A DNA stretch of 64,000 bases from Phlegmacium glaucopus (GCA_015039465.1 MU130378.1:1182570-1246569); one strand, 5' to 3'; positions 22,962 to 35,350 are shown, counted from the first letter of the stretch. Notes: a model not told the origin generated them from the letters alone. Program-made: numbers and translations.

Positions 22962-24910
22962 ATGATTAGCTCTGACTCAGTACTCGACCTTGCAAACCCA
23001 CCGTGCACAGATCATGTACCTGCAACGTTTGTAGTCATCTCTGGCGGGACAGGCGGTAATTGTATATGCTCAGCCTTCGACGATGTTTGCTACGTTCTTC
23101 CAGTTTCTGACGACGGCGGTTCTTCCAGTGAAATCATAAGAGTATTGGGTGGCCCCTCTATCGGTCATTATCAATTTCATTATTCTTCCTTCAACATTCT
23201 CTTACCTTGTTATAGGCGACATAAGATCAAGGCTTATTCGTCTTATCCCCTCTGCCCCAGCCTCCTCACCTCAAGATGCCATTCGTCGCCTCCTAGCTTA
23301 TCGTCTCCCTTCAAATGTCTCTCAACGAGAGGCACGAGATCAGTGGAGAGATATCGTTGAAGGGAGAAGTTCCTTGTGGGCAGGGATACCTACGGATAGA
23401 AAGGAGACCATACGTGGTATTTCCTTCCCTTTCATACATCCTTCTTTCTCTTATCTAGTACTCCAGGCTTTCTGGTCCACTTTGAGAGTGAACTATTGAA
23501 ACGTGCCCACAAAAATTTTGACTTTCGCAACGGAAGGTCAGTAGCTCGTAGGCCTTCATTGTTCAGATATTTACTTTATACTAGTGTTGGGAATTACTTC
23601 TTGGCCGCGGCTCAACGGTTTTTTAGGTCTTTGCCGTCCGCAATTTTTCTCTTCTCTGCTATCACAAACAGCCAAGCAAACATTCTCCCTATCATTGTAA
23701 CCAACCATACAGTGACTATTGCGGCTGAGCTGGTTTGCACTCTATCTCATGTTGTTCACTATTCTCGTCCTGATTACATATATAGGAGGATGGTGAGAAG
23801 ATTGTTGGTCAATGCGAGATATCTCATCCAGTGGTGCAATCGGAAACCCCTTTTTCGGGTGATGAGATTCAACTTGAAGTACCAACATCTCCCATAGACT
23901 CGTTAGTAGGCGGGCTGATTTCCCCAAGGCAAAACGTCATGTTTGAATCCATTGGCAAAGGAACGTATGAACATCTTCCGTCACGGATAACTAGTGCGTT
24001 TCAGTCACTTTTTTCCCTTGCTGATCGGTTACTGATAAAAATCGCAACAGGACTTTATTACATCAACGGATATGGCATGGAAATTCACCCTTCTCCAAAT
24101 CCTGAATTCCTTTCAAATCTTATGTCCAGAGATATCCTAGTTTATTCCTGTGGTTCGCTTTGGACAAGGTATTTCATCTAATGACACGCCATACCTCCCA
24201 TTAATTGCCTATTTCAAGTATTATTCCTTGTCTAGCCTTACGAGGTATTGCTGGGAGCATAGCGCGTTCAACCACTCTTCGTGCAAAAGTTTTACTATGT
24301 GAGTTTCCTTACATTACGAAAATAATAGCGGTCTGAACAAACTGCCAGTAAACGCGGACAATGATAGGGAGACAGATGGATATACTGCCACAGATTATAT
24401 TCGGTTTGGACTACCAATCCTGGGGGTGCCTGAAGCAGCCATTGACCTTCCTTATAGAGCTATTGTACGAACACTCAATCGCGACTACTCCGTTCAAGCC
24501 TTTGGATTAGGTGGCGCAAACACGACGTATCCTATCTCTGCGTTTATCACAGATATGGTTTATTTAAAGGGAACCCGCGTTAAAGTAGATGTCAAGGAAA
24601 TTATGGCAAGTATATCTCTTATCTGAGATTGTACTGCGACCGACTGATAAGACTCTAGATGATGGGTGTGCAATGCAGAGAAGTTGAAGGAGGTCCGCGG
24701 TACAATGCTGATTGTGTACGACTAGCGATGAAGCAGGTGTGGTCCAAGGGTACGTAATTAGAATCCAAGGGTTTGTAATTAGAATAGAGTATAGATTCTC
24801 ACGATAGCTTGTTTTCCTTCACGGCCACTCCAAATGCACACCCGCTTGCCGCTCTCCTCAAATCTCTCACCCATCTTATCTACGCCCTTACCCATGACTA
24901 TTACTTGTAA
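22962..24910 (+). CDS. CofD/YvcK-family (UPF0052) nucleotide-binding protein
   Basis: This is a homologue of 2-phospho-L-lactate transferase (CofD) and the bacterial YvcK factor. Fungal members are known but their reaction is not. Exon 1 from 22962 encodes ATFVVISGGTGGN, then PVSDDGGSSSEIIRVLGGPSIG, the classic substrate/nucleotide-binding motifs. After an intron, DIRSRLIRLIP follows (GD-R motif). Later exons contain HFESELLKRA, SVGNYFLAAAQRFF, ITNSQANILPIIVTN, YINGYGMEIHPSPNPEFL, and VLLLNADNDRETDGYTATDYI with the NG-DRET motif. The region of TYPISAFITDMVYL and MGVQCREVEG closes the core. The last exon (HPLAALLKSLTHLIYALTHDYYL in segments) is reached through an intron at about 24750-24809. 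If this is not spliced, the protein stops at about 24753. Ten or so short introns are needed. Confidence 0.82.
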
Positions 24911-24942
24911 CCCTGTGAAATAGTCATACTACCTTCCCTCTT

Positions 24943-25895
24943 ATGCCAGGTTCATATCAAGAATACAAAAAAACTCGTCCGTCTTCTCATTGTATGTAAT
25001 TTCAGGCCCTGATGATCTATTACTCCCAGGCAATACGCATTTCGATCCCTATTTTCCAACTTGTTCAAACGGAATTAACGACCTCCAAAACGAGCTAGCA
25101 GGCAGTCTTGATGACTGTAACTGGGATGATTTGTCTCAACTCGACCACTCAGAGATAGCAGTCCACAGCGCAATCGCCCATAGCAACAGCGATAGCGCTG
25201 CTGATCTCCCAGCCTTGATAATCAGTAGCAGCACGGACAGCTATGACGCCCAGGAACTAGATTCTCCTCATCTCCCAGAACGCCCGAACAGAGTTCGATT
25301 TCGATCCCGTGTTCGTATTACTTCGGGACTCAATCGCCATCGACACAATTCTCAAAAGAAGCAGCAAAATCAATCAGAATTTGATTCTTTCAGTTTCTCA
25401 CCAGCATCGTCCGTCTCATGCTCCCCATCTTCATCCATCTCAGTGCCTCTGCGCACACACACAGATGAACAAGTTGGGAGACCGGGCTGGGGGACCCTTG
25501 GTCAGCGTGTTTCCCTGTTCGCTAGGGGAAATATCGAACGAAGAAAACTTCGCGAGCAAAGGGAGCGAATTGGACTTGGAGCGTCGGAGGTAGAACGAAG
25601 AGGATATGGCGGGGTAGAACCCCCCCTTATTCCCTGTGTTGGCACCAATGAAGTTAATGAGGAAACTCCATTATTACTGAGCCCTTCTAGTCGTCGTCGC
25701 CATATGGACTCGGACTCGGCACGAGAAGATGACGCAAGGCAGATGTCACGAGAGATTGAAATAGCTTTCGGATCATGGCCGGGTAGACTTGCAAACCACC
25801 ATGTGGGTGTTATCCAAGGTTATCCAGTGCTTTGGACCAATCCATTGATCGGACTTGCTTCATGCAGTGGTGGTGGTGGCAGGTCGAACCCATAA
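24943..25895 (+). CDS. Hypothetical Ser-rich protein with a 7-nt first exon
   Basis: Nothing in the family is recognised. The long open exon (from 25006) has no in-frame ATG near its start. It joins cleanly to ATGCCAG (24943-24949) through a 56-bp GT-AG intron, giving MPGPDDLLLPGNTHFDPYF. The protein, about 300 residues, has an acidic N-terminus, a basic stretch (RPNRVRFRSRVRI), a Ser-rich tract (SPASSVSCSPSSSIS) and NEETPLLLSPSSRRRH, where ETPLL resembles an acidic dileucine sorting signal. The hydrophilic EIEIAFGSWPGRL segment near the end may be the conserved core. It begins only 32 bp after the CofD-like stop on the same strand, so it could also be mis-split from that gene, but I found no frame-keeping join. 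Confidence 0.6.
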
Positions 25896-26084
25896 TTTGC
25901 TGTTATCTGTGTGATTCTTCTGACGATGAGGGCTAGTTTCTGTGAACAGCAGTGATTTTTTACTGTGCTATTCTTTTTTTTTGGTGGGGTAAAGGTCATT
26001 ATGATTCTATTGTTTAACCTGAGTTGCCTACTTCTTGAAAACCGTATAATAGGGTGCTCTACTTTTTCTATGCAGCGTCTAATC

Positions 26085-27578
26085 TCATTTCTTTGGCATG
26101 ACCATCGTAGGAGGTAAGGTTGTAATCGGAGGGAGCAGGCTTCCTGCCAATTTGCGAGAGTTCTGAATAAGAAGTTGATCCATCACCACGATTGCAGCCA
26201 TAGCTTCTACAATCGGGACAGCACGAGGGACGACACACGGGTCATGTCGACCCCGGGTCGCCAATGATCCAGGAGTACCATCGTATTGTGCAGTCTCTTG
26301 AGGCTGAGAGATGGTGGCTGGAGACTTGAAACCGATTCTAGAAGATCCTAGTAAGCTACAAAACATATCGCACCCGGGTGAGAAATACCTGAAATAGATG
26401 TTTTCGCCATTGGTAATGCCACCTTGGATGCCTCCGCTCCAGTTTGTGGCTGTACGGAGCCGACCATCCTCACCTCGGATGAAAGGATCGTTGTGCTTGC
26501 TTCCTGGAACTTCAGTACCCCTGAAGCCAGAACCAATTTCGAAAGCTTTGGTGGCCGGGATCGACAACATTGCATGTGCAAGAGATGCTTCAAATTTGTC
26601 GAAAACCGGCTCTCCTAGACCGGATGGCACATTTCGGATAACACAAGTGACAGTGCCTCCGATAGAATCTTGAGCTTCTTTGGCGCGTATGATACGCTGT
26701 CATTTAAAGAAACGATAAATGTATGCGCCTGATGGCACAGGTTTTGAGATTTACCTGGGTCATCCTTTCCGCGGTTTCCGGATGAGGACATTTGGTTGGA
26801 TGTTTATCAACCTCGTCCCGTGTGATATTGGCAAGGAGTGCGACAAAATCTTTTGAAAGAGCGTCTGCGGCGATATCATCATTTTCATCATTGTTCAAAG
26901 GCGTCAATGATGGTGGGGCGATGTTAGCCGGGAGATGGACCTTCCCGACCGAGCTGACGAAAGCCACGATCTCGATACCATAAGCCAACCTGAGATATTT
27001 TTCTGCAATTGCGCCAGCTGCTACTCGGCCTATTATAAAAGTAGTTTCAGTTACATAATTAGTTGAGTGGAAATAGATGCGCAGACCTATGGTTTCGCGA
27101 GCACTGCTCCTTCCTCCACCACTGCTCGCTTTGATACCGTATTTTTCGAGATAGGTGTAATCTGCGTGACTCGGGCGAGGGTATAAATCCGTTTCGGTGT
27201 AATCATGAGGTCTTTGATCTTCGTTTTTGACAAGAAGACCAATTGGCGTGCCCAGTGTTACGCCTAATTCCAAACCGGATTGGAGGTGAACCAAGTCTTT
27301 TTCGTTTCTCTGCCATTAAAGATCGTTGGTGATGATGAAAAGAAAGGTGATGATACATACTGGGGTGGTAAGTTGACTTTGACCTGGTCGTCGACGGCTA
27401 AGTTGCACCTGGATATCTTGCGGAGACAATTCCAAGCCCTACAACCATCAAATATTTATTAAAAAAACAAGGCAAAGAGAAAACATACGGGTGGGCATCC
27501 ATCTATGATTGCCCCGACGGATGCGCAATGGCTTTCACCATAGGTAGTGACTCGAAAGAGGGTTCCATAGGTTGACAT
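26085..27578 (-). CDS. ARO2: Chorismate synthase
   Basis: Chorismate synthase converts 5-enolpyruvylshikimate-3-phosphate to chorismate with reduced FMN, the last shared step of aromatic amino acid synthesis. ATG at 27576-27578 begins [20 protein letters not shown], with the family GESHG-type signature. Then come [21 protein letters not shown] and [21 protein letters not shown], followed by [14 protein letters not shown] and [20 protein letters not shown], the second signature. The C-terminal exons hold [33 protein letters not shown], and [20 protein letters not shown]. Introns are about 50-60 bp and seven or so exons keep frame. Fungal enzymes are usually bifunctional with an in-built FMN reductase activity; that is family knowledge only. 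It is head-to-head with the broken crinkler-type gene. Confidence 0.95.
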
Positions 27579-27840
27579 TGTTTTTGATGTCGAGGCTAAT
27601 CTGGTTCAATTTGAAAGCTGATGCACTGATGGCTGGGTTGCAAGGGTGCAGGGAATTGAAAGAAGTAGACAATCTCAATTTTTTGGGGTTAAATAGGGGT
27701 CGGGGTTCGATATTTTTTAGGGCCGAGGTTATGCAGTCCACGGTAATTAATTAGAGATACTCTGAGTCTACACCTTGATTGCGGCGGAGTAATCGGAGAT
27801 ATTGGTTTATGCGTGGGAATATCGTCGTCTCAAGACCGTC
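27579..27840. promoter_or_regulatory. Shared upstream region of ARO2 and the crinkler-type gene
   Basis: A 262-bp interval between divergent start codons. The right half contains an AT-rich TTAATTAGAGATACTC stretch. No factor site can be named. Confidence 0.35.
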
Positions 27841-29331
27841 ATGATGGCAGAACAATCAATTCGCGAATTCCGTTGCCTCGTCGAAGGCGACAATACTATA
27901 TTCAAAGTGGGAATTGCCGCCAACAAAGAGGTATCCGATTTGAAGGATATCATCCACGAGCGAGGTGTCAATGTTGCTCAGCACCCGATTCTCACCCGAG
28001 ACCTAAAGCTTTTGAAGGTGACTACAACTCAGAGTCCAGCGTAAACACTCACCTTTCTATGTTTTGTAGGTCAATATAGATCTTGATGGACAAACTAGAG
28101 ATTCCCTTCGTCAACTTGCAATCAAAGAGGATGATGGTAATCAGATGTTGGAGTGGAAGTGGGTCTCGGAGCTCTGGCAGGAACAGCCCGCCTTTGGTAG
28201 ACTCCACATCCTTGTGAAGCTCCTGCCTACTACTGGTAAGTAGAGCCTTTCGTTCCTCAAGATGACAATAAGTCATGATGATGCTTTCATTTCTCTTCAT
28301 TGTCCTTTTCACTTATAAAACCTTCTCCCTTTATCAACTCCACAATTTGCCATGCTGATTCTTGTTTCTGCGATCTCATCAGCCACAATCAGTCCAAGGG
28401 TGTCTAACAAATCCAACGCCAGCTCTGTCTCATCTATTCCTGGTGAGTAGGGAAGTAAATCTCCATGGCTGAGCATTCCTGATGGCAAATCTGTCTTGTT
28501 TGTTGCCCTTTTGTTTCCACCATATTGCCATGATCTCACATTGCACTGCTCTGCATTCCATGGCTTAAAACTAGGTATATAACATTCGTCTTGGGCCTGG
28601 GTGCATTGTGGTGCTGATGTTGTTTTACAGATGATTATTTTTCTGCCATTTACCAGATGTTTTGGCAGCGTGGGGAGCATTTATTTGTCAGGCGCCGTGT
28701 CCAGATCCCCAACTCATTGTCATCAGAACTGGATGATAATTTGGAGATGCTGGATGATAATTCGGAAATGCCAGATGATGATTCAGAGATGCTGGATGAT
28801 AATTCGGAAATGCCAGATGATAATTCAGAGATGCTGGAGTTGGTGGTTATTGATCTCCCAGAAGGGTCAGAAAAAGCATTCACTACCGAGGTCCCAAAAC
28901 TCCTTGTTGTTCCAATTTATGAGACTTTCTGGGATGTTCTGACATATGAAGATCGGTCTTGGCAAGCTCTTCTGCAATCACCAAGGTTTTCCCATCCATG
29001 TCATGCGACAATTGTCACAGCCCAACCTGGCATCGGTCAGTGCGTGATTGCCCATATATTCTATAATTTTGACTTATTGGATTTAACATGCCAGGAAAGT
29101 CAGTCTTTCTGATATATGTACTTCTTTGTCAACTGGTAAATGGTATGACCACCATTTACTGTGACAGGGGTGCATACATTCACATATTTGACTGCATGGG
29201 GGTCAGAAGGTTGACTTTGTCCGACAAATCTTGCATTCCGGAGCTAGATAACAATTCAGAATGTTGTGCATTGGTTAATCTTGGAGATAAGCTCAAATTA
29301 GTGCCTGGGGTGTTGTTAAGTTTAAAACAAG
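27841..29331 (+). pseudogene. Crinkler (CRN)-type P-loop NTPase, 5' part; gene broken by repeats
   Basis: The N-terminal exon (27841-28035) encodes EFRCLVEGDNTIFKVGIAAN and SDLKDIIHERG, with LTRDLKLLKV, the ubiquitin-like start of crinkler-family proteins. Exon 2 continues with WVSELWQEQPAFGRLHILVKLLP, the HVLV-like end of that domain. After two introns, exon 28632-29034 has a tandem acidic repeat (DDNSEM units, about 28730-28830) and TAQPGIG, splicing to KSVFLIYVLLCQL; QPGIGKS is a Walker A motif. SCIPELDNNSE and LVPGVLLSLKQ follow, then homology stops at about 29331. The open frame runs into repeat DNA and ends at 29384. The rest of the family-typical C-terminus reappears at 38.3 kb. In agaricomycetes these proteins are usually hypothetical NTPases, and the effector role known in oomycetes should not be assumed. 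Confidence 0.75.
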
Positions 29332-29699
29332 GAAGTCACGTCGGAGTTACTCCGGAACGGACGGAACCGGAACCGGAACAGTAAGCGGAAAGGACGTTGG
29401 CCTCAGCGTGTGTGCTGTGCCGCCCAGCTCCTAAGATGTCCTGATTTCGGAATGGAAGAAGCAGTAATAAGACAGAAGACCTCAGTGACTTTAGAGGATG
29501 AACAAGAGGAGGAAACAAAGTTGATATTCGAACTAAGGGAAAACATACAAGTTCAAGTACTTTAAATATATGAGGAATTGCAACCGAAATATAGAGTATA
29601 AATATAAGTGCGGCGTTCTGCTCCCGGAAAAGGTCCTGCATTCTTGGGTGAATAATCCATGGCTGGTGTGCTGACTGATGATGGGAAAGATGATGACAA

Positions 29700-29790
29700 A
29701 GAATAGTGGGGCTGCAGAAGGGGTACAGTAAGACCAGGAAGGCTGAAATGAGGTTTGGGTAATGGTGTAGAAGCAGTGTTGGTGATAAAG
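29700..29790. repeat. LTR-like segment, left copy
   Basis: It shares a stretch with the right end of the block: ACAGTAAG.CCA.G.AGGC followed by ATGAGGTTTGGG.AAT.GTG.AGAAGC. By eye it is roughly three-quarters identical over about 60 bp. TATA-like motifs (TATAAATATGAAATATAAAG) lie downstream at about 29883-29905, fitting a promoter in an LTR or leader. Confidence 0.45.
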
Positions 29791-32024
29791 AAACAGTAGT
29801 GAAAGGGTGATAGTCAGTCGTGTGGTCGGTACCTAATAAGTGGGGTTCTTACGTCCTGGAAGGCCCTCGTCTTGCGTCGTGAAATATAAATATGAAATAT
29901 AAAGCCAACGTTAAGGAAAATATAAATTTCATGAACTTGAACATACAAAAGGGAATCAAGCTTATATGACAATTCAAATTTTGTTCCTTCAGTGCAGCCT
30001 CAATGAGACCTTGGCCTTGGCCTTGTCATTCGCCTTTCCTGCAACCGGAGTCGCACACACGACACGGCGGGTCGAGGATTCTACAGGACTAAAGCCTTGC
30101 CTTCTTCGTCATTATTCTGCCTTCTGGAGTCACTGAAATCTCCTGCTTGTTCTCCTCCTTTTTTTCAACTATAAGCTACAGCTTCTCGAGTTGTTCCCCT
30201 AAGAAAGGCGAGAAAGGTGCCTAGGGGAACGTGTCAGGATGAATAGCCTAGATCTGTTAGGCTTCATACGATCTACCAGATTCCTGAGAAGGCCTAAGCA
30301 GGCCTAACTAGTTGCCTAGATACAAGGTCTAAGGCCTCTAGAAGCAGAGGCACAGGAAGCAATAATAGTACTGGTAGGGCAGAGGCCTGTAAAACCACAG
30401 TTATCTTGAGAACGCCAATAGGCAGCTCTCATGTGAACCGGGTCATAGGCACAAAAACAGTGACTAATAACATCCTGAACGTGTTGGACAAGAGCCAGGT
30501 TTCGGTTTGTAGTATTTGGTATACCGAATGAGGCTGTTGAGGGACAAGGCAGGACAGGGACCCTGAGGTAGAGGTACCTAAAGTAACTTGTGGAAGGCCT
30601 GAGGCTTCCAAAGTGACGCCAGAATCAGCATCATCTGGCTAAGTGTTTTGTTAGGTAAAAGTAGGGGTGTATAGCTGTGGTAGTGAAGGCGAGTTGAACG
30701 ACTTGATAAACAGTAGGTGCACAAAAGGTTCGTGCCACAAGGCAGGGTACATTGAAGGCTAGCGTCAAGGCTCAAACATAGAGTGAAGAAGTCTAGGGAG
30801 CCTTTTCGGGAGCTGTACTTCAACGTGAAGTGGAGGCCTATGGTGGGCCTTCCACTGCCTGTTTGCCTTGCGCAGTTGGTTTGGAACCTTGTTATGTAGG
30901 CGTAGATGACGTTGATAGTCGTTCTGTTGACCTCAAGTGAAGAGGGGAATCGCCTTAAGAGGATGTTGTTATGAGGCTCACGGTGATGGCCACATAGAGG
31001 CAAGAAGCGGTTGTTTCCGATGCTAGGCCGATAGTGATAGGTAGGCCTCATGCTGGAGTAGAGGAGGGCACGAGTGTTCATGCAATGCCTGGAATTGCTT
31101 GAGGTGCTCCTTGAGGCTTTTCGATAGGAATGAAGGGTCCTTGTTATGGTTGCAAGGCGCCTGTTCGCAGCCTAAGGAGGAGGCCTGAAGTTCCAACCTC
31201 TAGCTCGGAAACAGTTTCGTGTTAAGAAGGCATGCTGGTCTGGAAGTTTCTTTGAGAGGCTCTTCATAGAACCAGGCATACTCTAGTAACGAGTCCGTCC
31301 AGGAGACAGGACCTGGGAAGCAGAAGGGCTGTTGTACGCACGGCAGGTAGGGCAGAAGGTACAAAGGTACGATCTCGGGAGGCAAGGCTTGTGATAAGAC
31401 CTAGCATGAGTTGGAGGCGGAGGAGACCAGCAGTAACTGCCTCTTGTCCTTAAACTCCAGAGGCTCTAAAACCTGAGATTTAACCTATTGTCTGCAGCAC
31501 ATACGTTTGAAGACATGGATCAGTTCACCAGACCGATACTTCCATGGCTGCTTATTTGAAGGACCAATGGTCGATTACTTGATCCCGTGCGCAGGCTTGA
31601 ACAACGACTAAAGGTGGTCTCAATAGGCCGATTTGGGCCTGGAGAAGGTGAGAGAACTAAGGAAAAGGCAGAGAAAGGAACGAAAAAGGCAAGGAAAGGT
31701 ACAGAAAAGGCAAGATAAGGAAAGGCAATAGAATGAGAAGACAAAGTGTTTTGTTTCAAGTTCTTTTGTTAAAAAATATATTTGTTTTGTTTTTTTTTTT
31801 TATTATTGTTCTTTTTTAATATATGTTAATATAAAAGATGAGATGACAAAAAAGATGAGGAAGGTAGGGAAGGCAGAGGCGAGGAGACAGGAAGGGAGAC
31901 AGGTAGGAGAGACAGAGGCGAGGGTTGGGAGGAAGGTGGAGGCTGAGCAGGGGCAGTAGGCTAAGGAGCAGGAGGCAGAGGAGAACGTGGAGGCAGAGGT
32001 GTGGGAAGAGGCGAAAACAGTGTA
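29791..32024. other. Repeat-block interior, no supported gene
   Basis: This is GC-moderate DNA with recurrent AGGCCT/AAGGCCT motifs (30230-31180). Open frames are short, the longest 167 codons at 30578-31081 minus, and show no known domain. A T-rich run at about 31780-31815 is followed by a purine-rich tract (31840-32020). It probably represents the internal part of a decayed LTR element. Confidence 0.45.
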
Positions 32025-33437
32025 ATATTTAGCAACAACAACAACAAATATTTGTGGTTGGTCTCTCGTCACCTGGTCAGAAATCCAGTTCTCTGAGGGA
32101 CAATAAGCAAATCCCTTCCGAATCGGAATCTGAACATTGTGTGTCTCCATCCCCCTTTCTTATCTCTTCTCTTCCTACTCCTACTTACACTTGCTCAGAA
32201 ATCTTTCTGATATCGTCAACTGTCACCCAACTGTCATTTCCTGACTTTTTCGCTTGAGTCTCCCCAATTCCTTCTCCTACTCCTTCTTATTCTCCCTCAG
32301 AAGTCGTTCTGATATCATTAACTGTCACCCCTATCTAACTGTCAATTCCCGTCTTTTTCGTTTGAACTCCTTCCTTAAGTGACCTTAAGGTGACTCTACT
32401 ACCAACAACCCCCCATTCTTACTTAACTTGACTTGATGGATAGGACCATGTTTTCTCGTCATAAATATGGATTCCTACTCCGATACATTTTGTTATTTTT
32501 CTTTGTTTCATGCGCGACAGTTTCCTTCTTACTACTTCTCTCCTGTCGACGCTCTTCTTTCTTGTTACCTTTTCTTCTTCCTTGTTATTTTTCTAGACAT
32601 TTTACAGTTTCACACTCTCTTTTCTTCTCTTCCGTCACTGTATCAGGTTATCGTTTTTATATAACTGAGGTTTCCGCACACCAGTACAGTTTTTACACTT
32701 TCCAGGACTCAGTTGTGAACTTTCCGCGTCGGAACAAGGGCTCTTTTGTGATGAACGGGTACCAGGGTACAACACGTCGGAACTATTGTGAACTGTGAGA
32801 CGCCCTTATTAGGAGACGACGACTAAGTAGACGTTAAGGACGAATCAGCACTAGGAGGACCTGAAGGATTTAACAGTATTTCTCCCACCCTTCCGAAGTC
32901 CATGGCGCACTTACTACCAAAACCGTCACTTACTATTCTATTCTCCATCTACTCACTCCTATCCCCTGACTCACTCTAGGTCCTCGCTCCATACCGTTCT
33001 ATCTATCGACTCCTCTTCTGAACACCCAGGTATCGGTGTTGTTGCTACTGTTTCGGAAACTGTATTACCCTCTACATCGACTACGCAGGTATTTGCCCGG
33101 CAAGAACTTTACTACCCGGTTTCTATGCTAGTTTGCGCTCGGTTACTGGTTACGCTTATCATCTAACTAGCGAAACAACATAGTGATCGGTTCCCTGTTT
33201 GTCTACCATCTACAATTCCTCGTACAGCTATCACATTTACTATCTGTTGTATCACACTCCTGTAACCCCTATACTACTCGCTACTCCTACAATAGCAACT
33301 TGCTTACCAAAACAACTGGTCCTTGCGCTAAGTCCCGGCGAAGGTTTTATCCATTCGTTTAAGTTTCAGGCGAATAAAAGTACTACCGCTGAAAATTCGA
33401 AAGAAGAGTGCGATGGTTAGTCATAACCACGCGCTGT
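32025..33437 (+). repeat. 1.4-kb direct repeat, copy 1
   Basis: It begins ATATTTAGCAACAACAACAA and ends ATAACCACGCGCTGT, nearly identical to 33995-35350. Diagnostic shared points are TTGTGGTTGGTCTCTCGTCA, ATGGATAGGACCATGTTTTC, CAGGACTCAGTTGTGAACTT and GTCCCGGCGAAGGTTTTATC. This copy is about 57 bp longer because of an internal duplication of a pyrimidine-rich segment near 32190-32340 (two CTGATATC...AACTGTCACCC blocks). It has no recognised coding content. The copies are well conserved and probably recent. Confidence 0.85.
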
Positions 33438-33994
33438 GGCCACAAAGTGGGGGTGTGGGCAAAGTCGGGGGCTCACGGGCGAAAACAACGTAGGGAGGCA
33501 AAAGAGAGGAGAAGAGAGGTGAGAAGAAAGGCAGATAGGAAGAGATAGAGGGAAAAGAGGGAGAGATAGAGGGAGGAGTAGGCGTGAAGGTAGCGCATGA
33601 ACTAAGGGAGGACGCAGAGGTGGTAAAAGGAGTTGTTAGGAGGTTAGTAGAGGTCGGGGAGATAATTGTTGAGGCAACGCAGGTGGAGCCCGCGATGGAG
33701 GAAGGGAAAGGGGAACAGGAAGGAAGGCGAGGCAAAGAGGCAGAGGCAGAGGAAGCAAGAGAGCAAAGGGAGGCTGGTCCGACGTACGCTAGAAGGAGAC
33801 TATCGTCGCGGTCGTGGGACCGGGTGACGAAAAGAGCATCGTGTGGAGCACACGCAGAAGTGTGGCCGACGTGCGGCCCAAAAAGAAACAAAACCAGACC
33901 ATCTGGAGGATACAAAAAGGCAATCAGTACAAGGCAAGGATAAGAAAACTTGTGAATGAAATAGCAACCAAAAAGAAAAAAAGCCCCGTGAGCC
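33438..33994 (+). repeat. Purine-rich spacer between the two 1.4-kb repeats
   Basis: The plus strand is dominated by AG-rich DNA (GAGGCAAAGAGGCAGAGGCA type), giving Glu/Arg/Lys-rich plus frames and Ser/Pro/Leu-rich minus frames. Similar purine-rich DNA flanks copy 1 on the left (31840-32020) and copy 2 on the right (35355-35640), but the three spacers are not alignable as one sequence by eye. Confidence 0.6.
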
Positions 33995-35350
33995 ATATTT
34001 AGCAACAACAACAACATATATTTGTGGTTGGTCTCTCGTCACCTGGTCTGGAATCCAGTTCTCTGAGGGACAGCAAGCAAATCCCTTCCATATTGGAACT
34101 GAAAATTGTGTGTCTCCAATCTCCTTTCTTATCTCTTCTCTTCCTCCTCCTACTTCCAGAACCTTCTACTTACTCCATATTCTGCTCCTACTCCTACTCG
34201 TTCTCTCTCAGAAGTCATTCTGATATCGCCAACTCCCTATCCCCTATCTAACTGTCATTCCCCGTTCTTTTCGCTTGAATTCCCTCCTTAAGTGACCTTA
34301 AGGTGACTCTACTACTTTCACCCCCCATTCTTACTTAACTTGACTTGATGGATAGGACCATGTTTTCTCGTCATAAATATGGGATTCCTACTCCGATACA
34401 TCTTGTTATTTTTCTTTTCTTCATGCGCGACAGTTTCCTTCTTTCTATTTCTCTCCTGTCGACGCTCTTCTTTTCTTGTTACCTTTTCTTTTTCCTTGTT
34501 ATTTTTTTAGACATTTCACAGTTTCACGCTCTCTTTTCTTTTCTTCCGTCACATGTATCAGGTTATCGTTTTTATATAGCTGAGGTATCCGCACACCAGT
34601 ACAGTTTTATACTTTCCAGGACTCAGTTGTGAACTTTCCGCGTCGGAACAAGGGCTCTTTTATGATGAACGGGTACTAGGGTACAGCGCGTCGGAACTAT
34701 TGTGAACTGTGAGACGCTCTTATTAGGAGACGACGACTAAGTAGACGTTAAGGACGAATCAGCACTAGGAGGACCTGAAGGATTTAACAGTATTTCTCCC
34801 ACCCTTCCGAAGTCCATGGCGCACTTACTACCAAAACCGTCACTTACTATTCTATTCTCCATCTACTCACTCCTATCCCCTGACTCACTCTAGGTCCTCG
34901 CTCCCTACCGTTCTATCTACCGACTCCCCTTCTGAACACCCAGGTATCGGTGTTGTTGCTACTGTTTCGGAACCTGTATTACCCTCTACATCGACTACGC
35001 AGGTATTTGCCCGGCAAGAACTTTACTACCCGGTATCTATGCTAGTTTGCGCTCGGCTACTGGCTACGCTTATCATCTAACTAGCGAAACAACATAGTGA
35101 TCGGTTCCCTGTTTGCCTACCATCTACAATTCCTCGTACAGCTATCACATTTACTATCTGTTGTATCACCTCCTGTAACTCCTATACTACTCGCTACTCC
35201 TACAATAGCAACTTGCTTACCAAAACAACTGGTCCTTGCGCTAAGTCCCGGCGAAGGTTTTATCCATTCGTTTAAGTTTCAGGCGAATAAAAGTACTACC
35301 GCTGAAAATTCGAAAGAAGAGTGCGATGGTTAGTCATAACCACGCGCTGT
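33995..35350 (+). repeat. 1.4-kb direct repeat, copy 2
   Basis: Same strand and order as copy 1, offset by 1970 bp at the left edge. Differences are scattered substitutions and small indels, with only one copy of the CTGATATC block that is doubled in copy 1. It ends at the same ACGCGCTGT point and is followed by another purine-rich tract. Confidence 0.85.

Noticed and set aside
30578..31081. 167-codon minus-strand frame in the repeat block
   Set aside because: No similarity to gag, pol or other known proteins is visible, and neighbouring frames are full of stops.
33421..34017. 198-codon minus-strand frame, Ser/Pro/Leu-rich
   Set aside because: It is the complement of a purine-rich spacer; the composition alone keeps it open, and it has no domain.
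33995..35350. Reading the 1.4-kb units as a standard LTR pair
   Set aside because: The ends are not TG...CA, the interior is only 557 bp and non-coding, and a primer-binding site was not visible.
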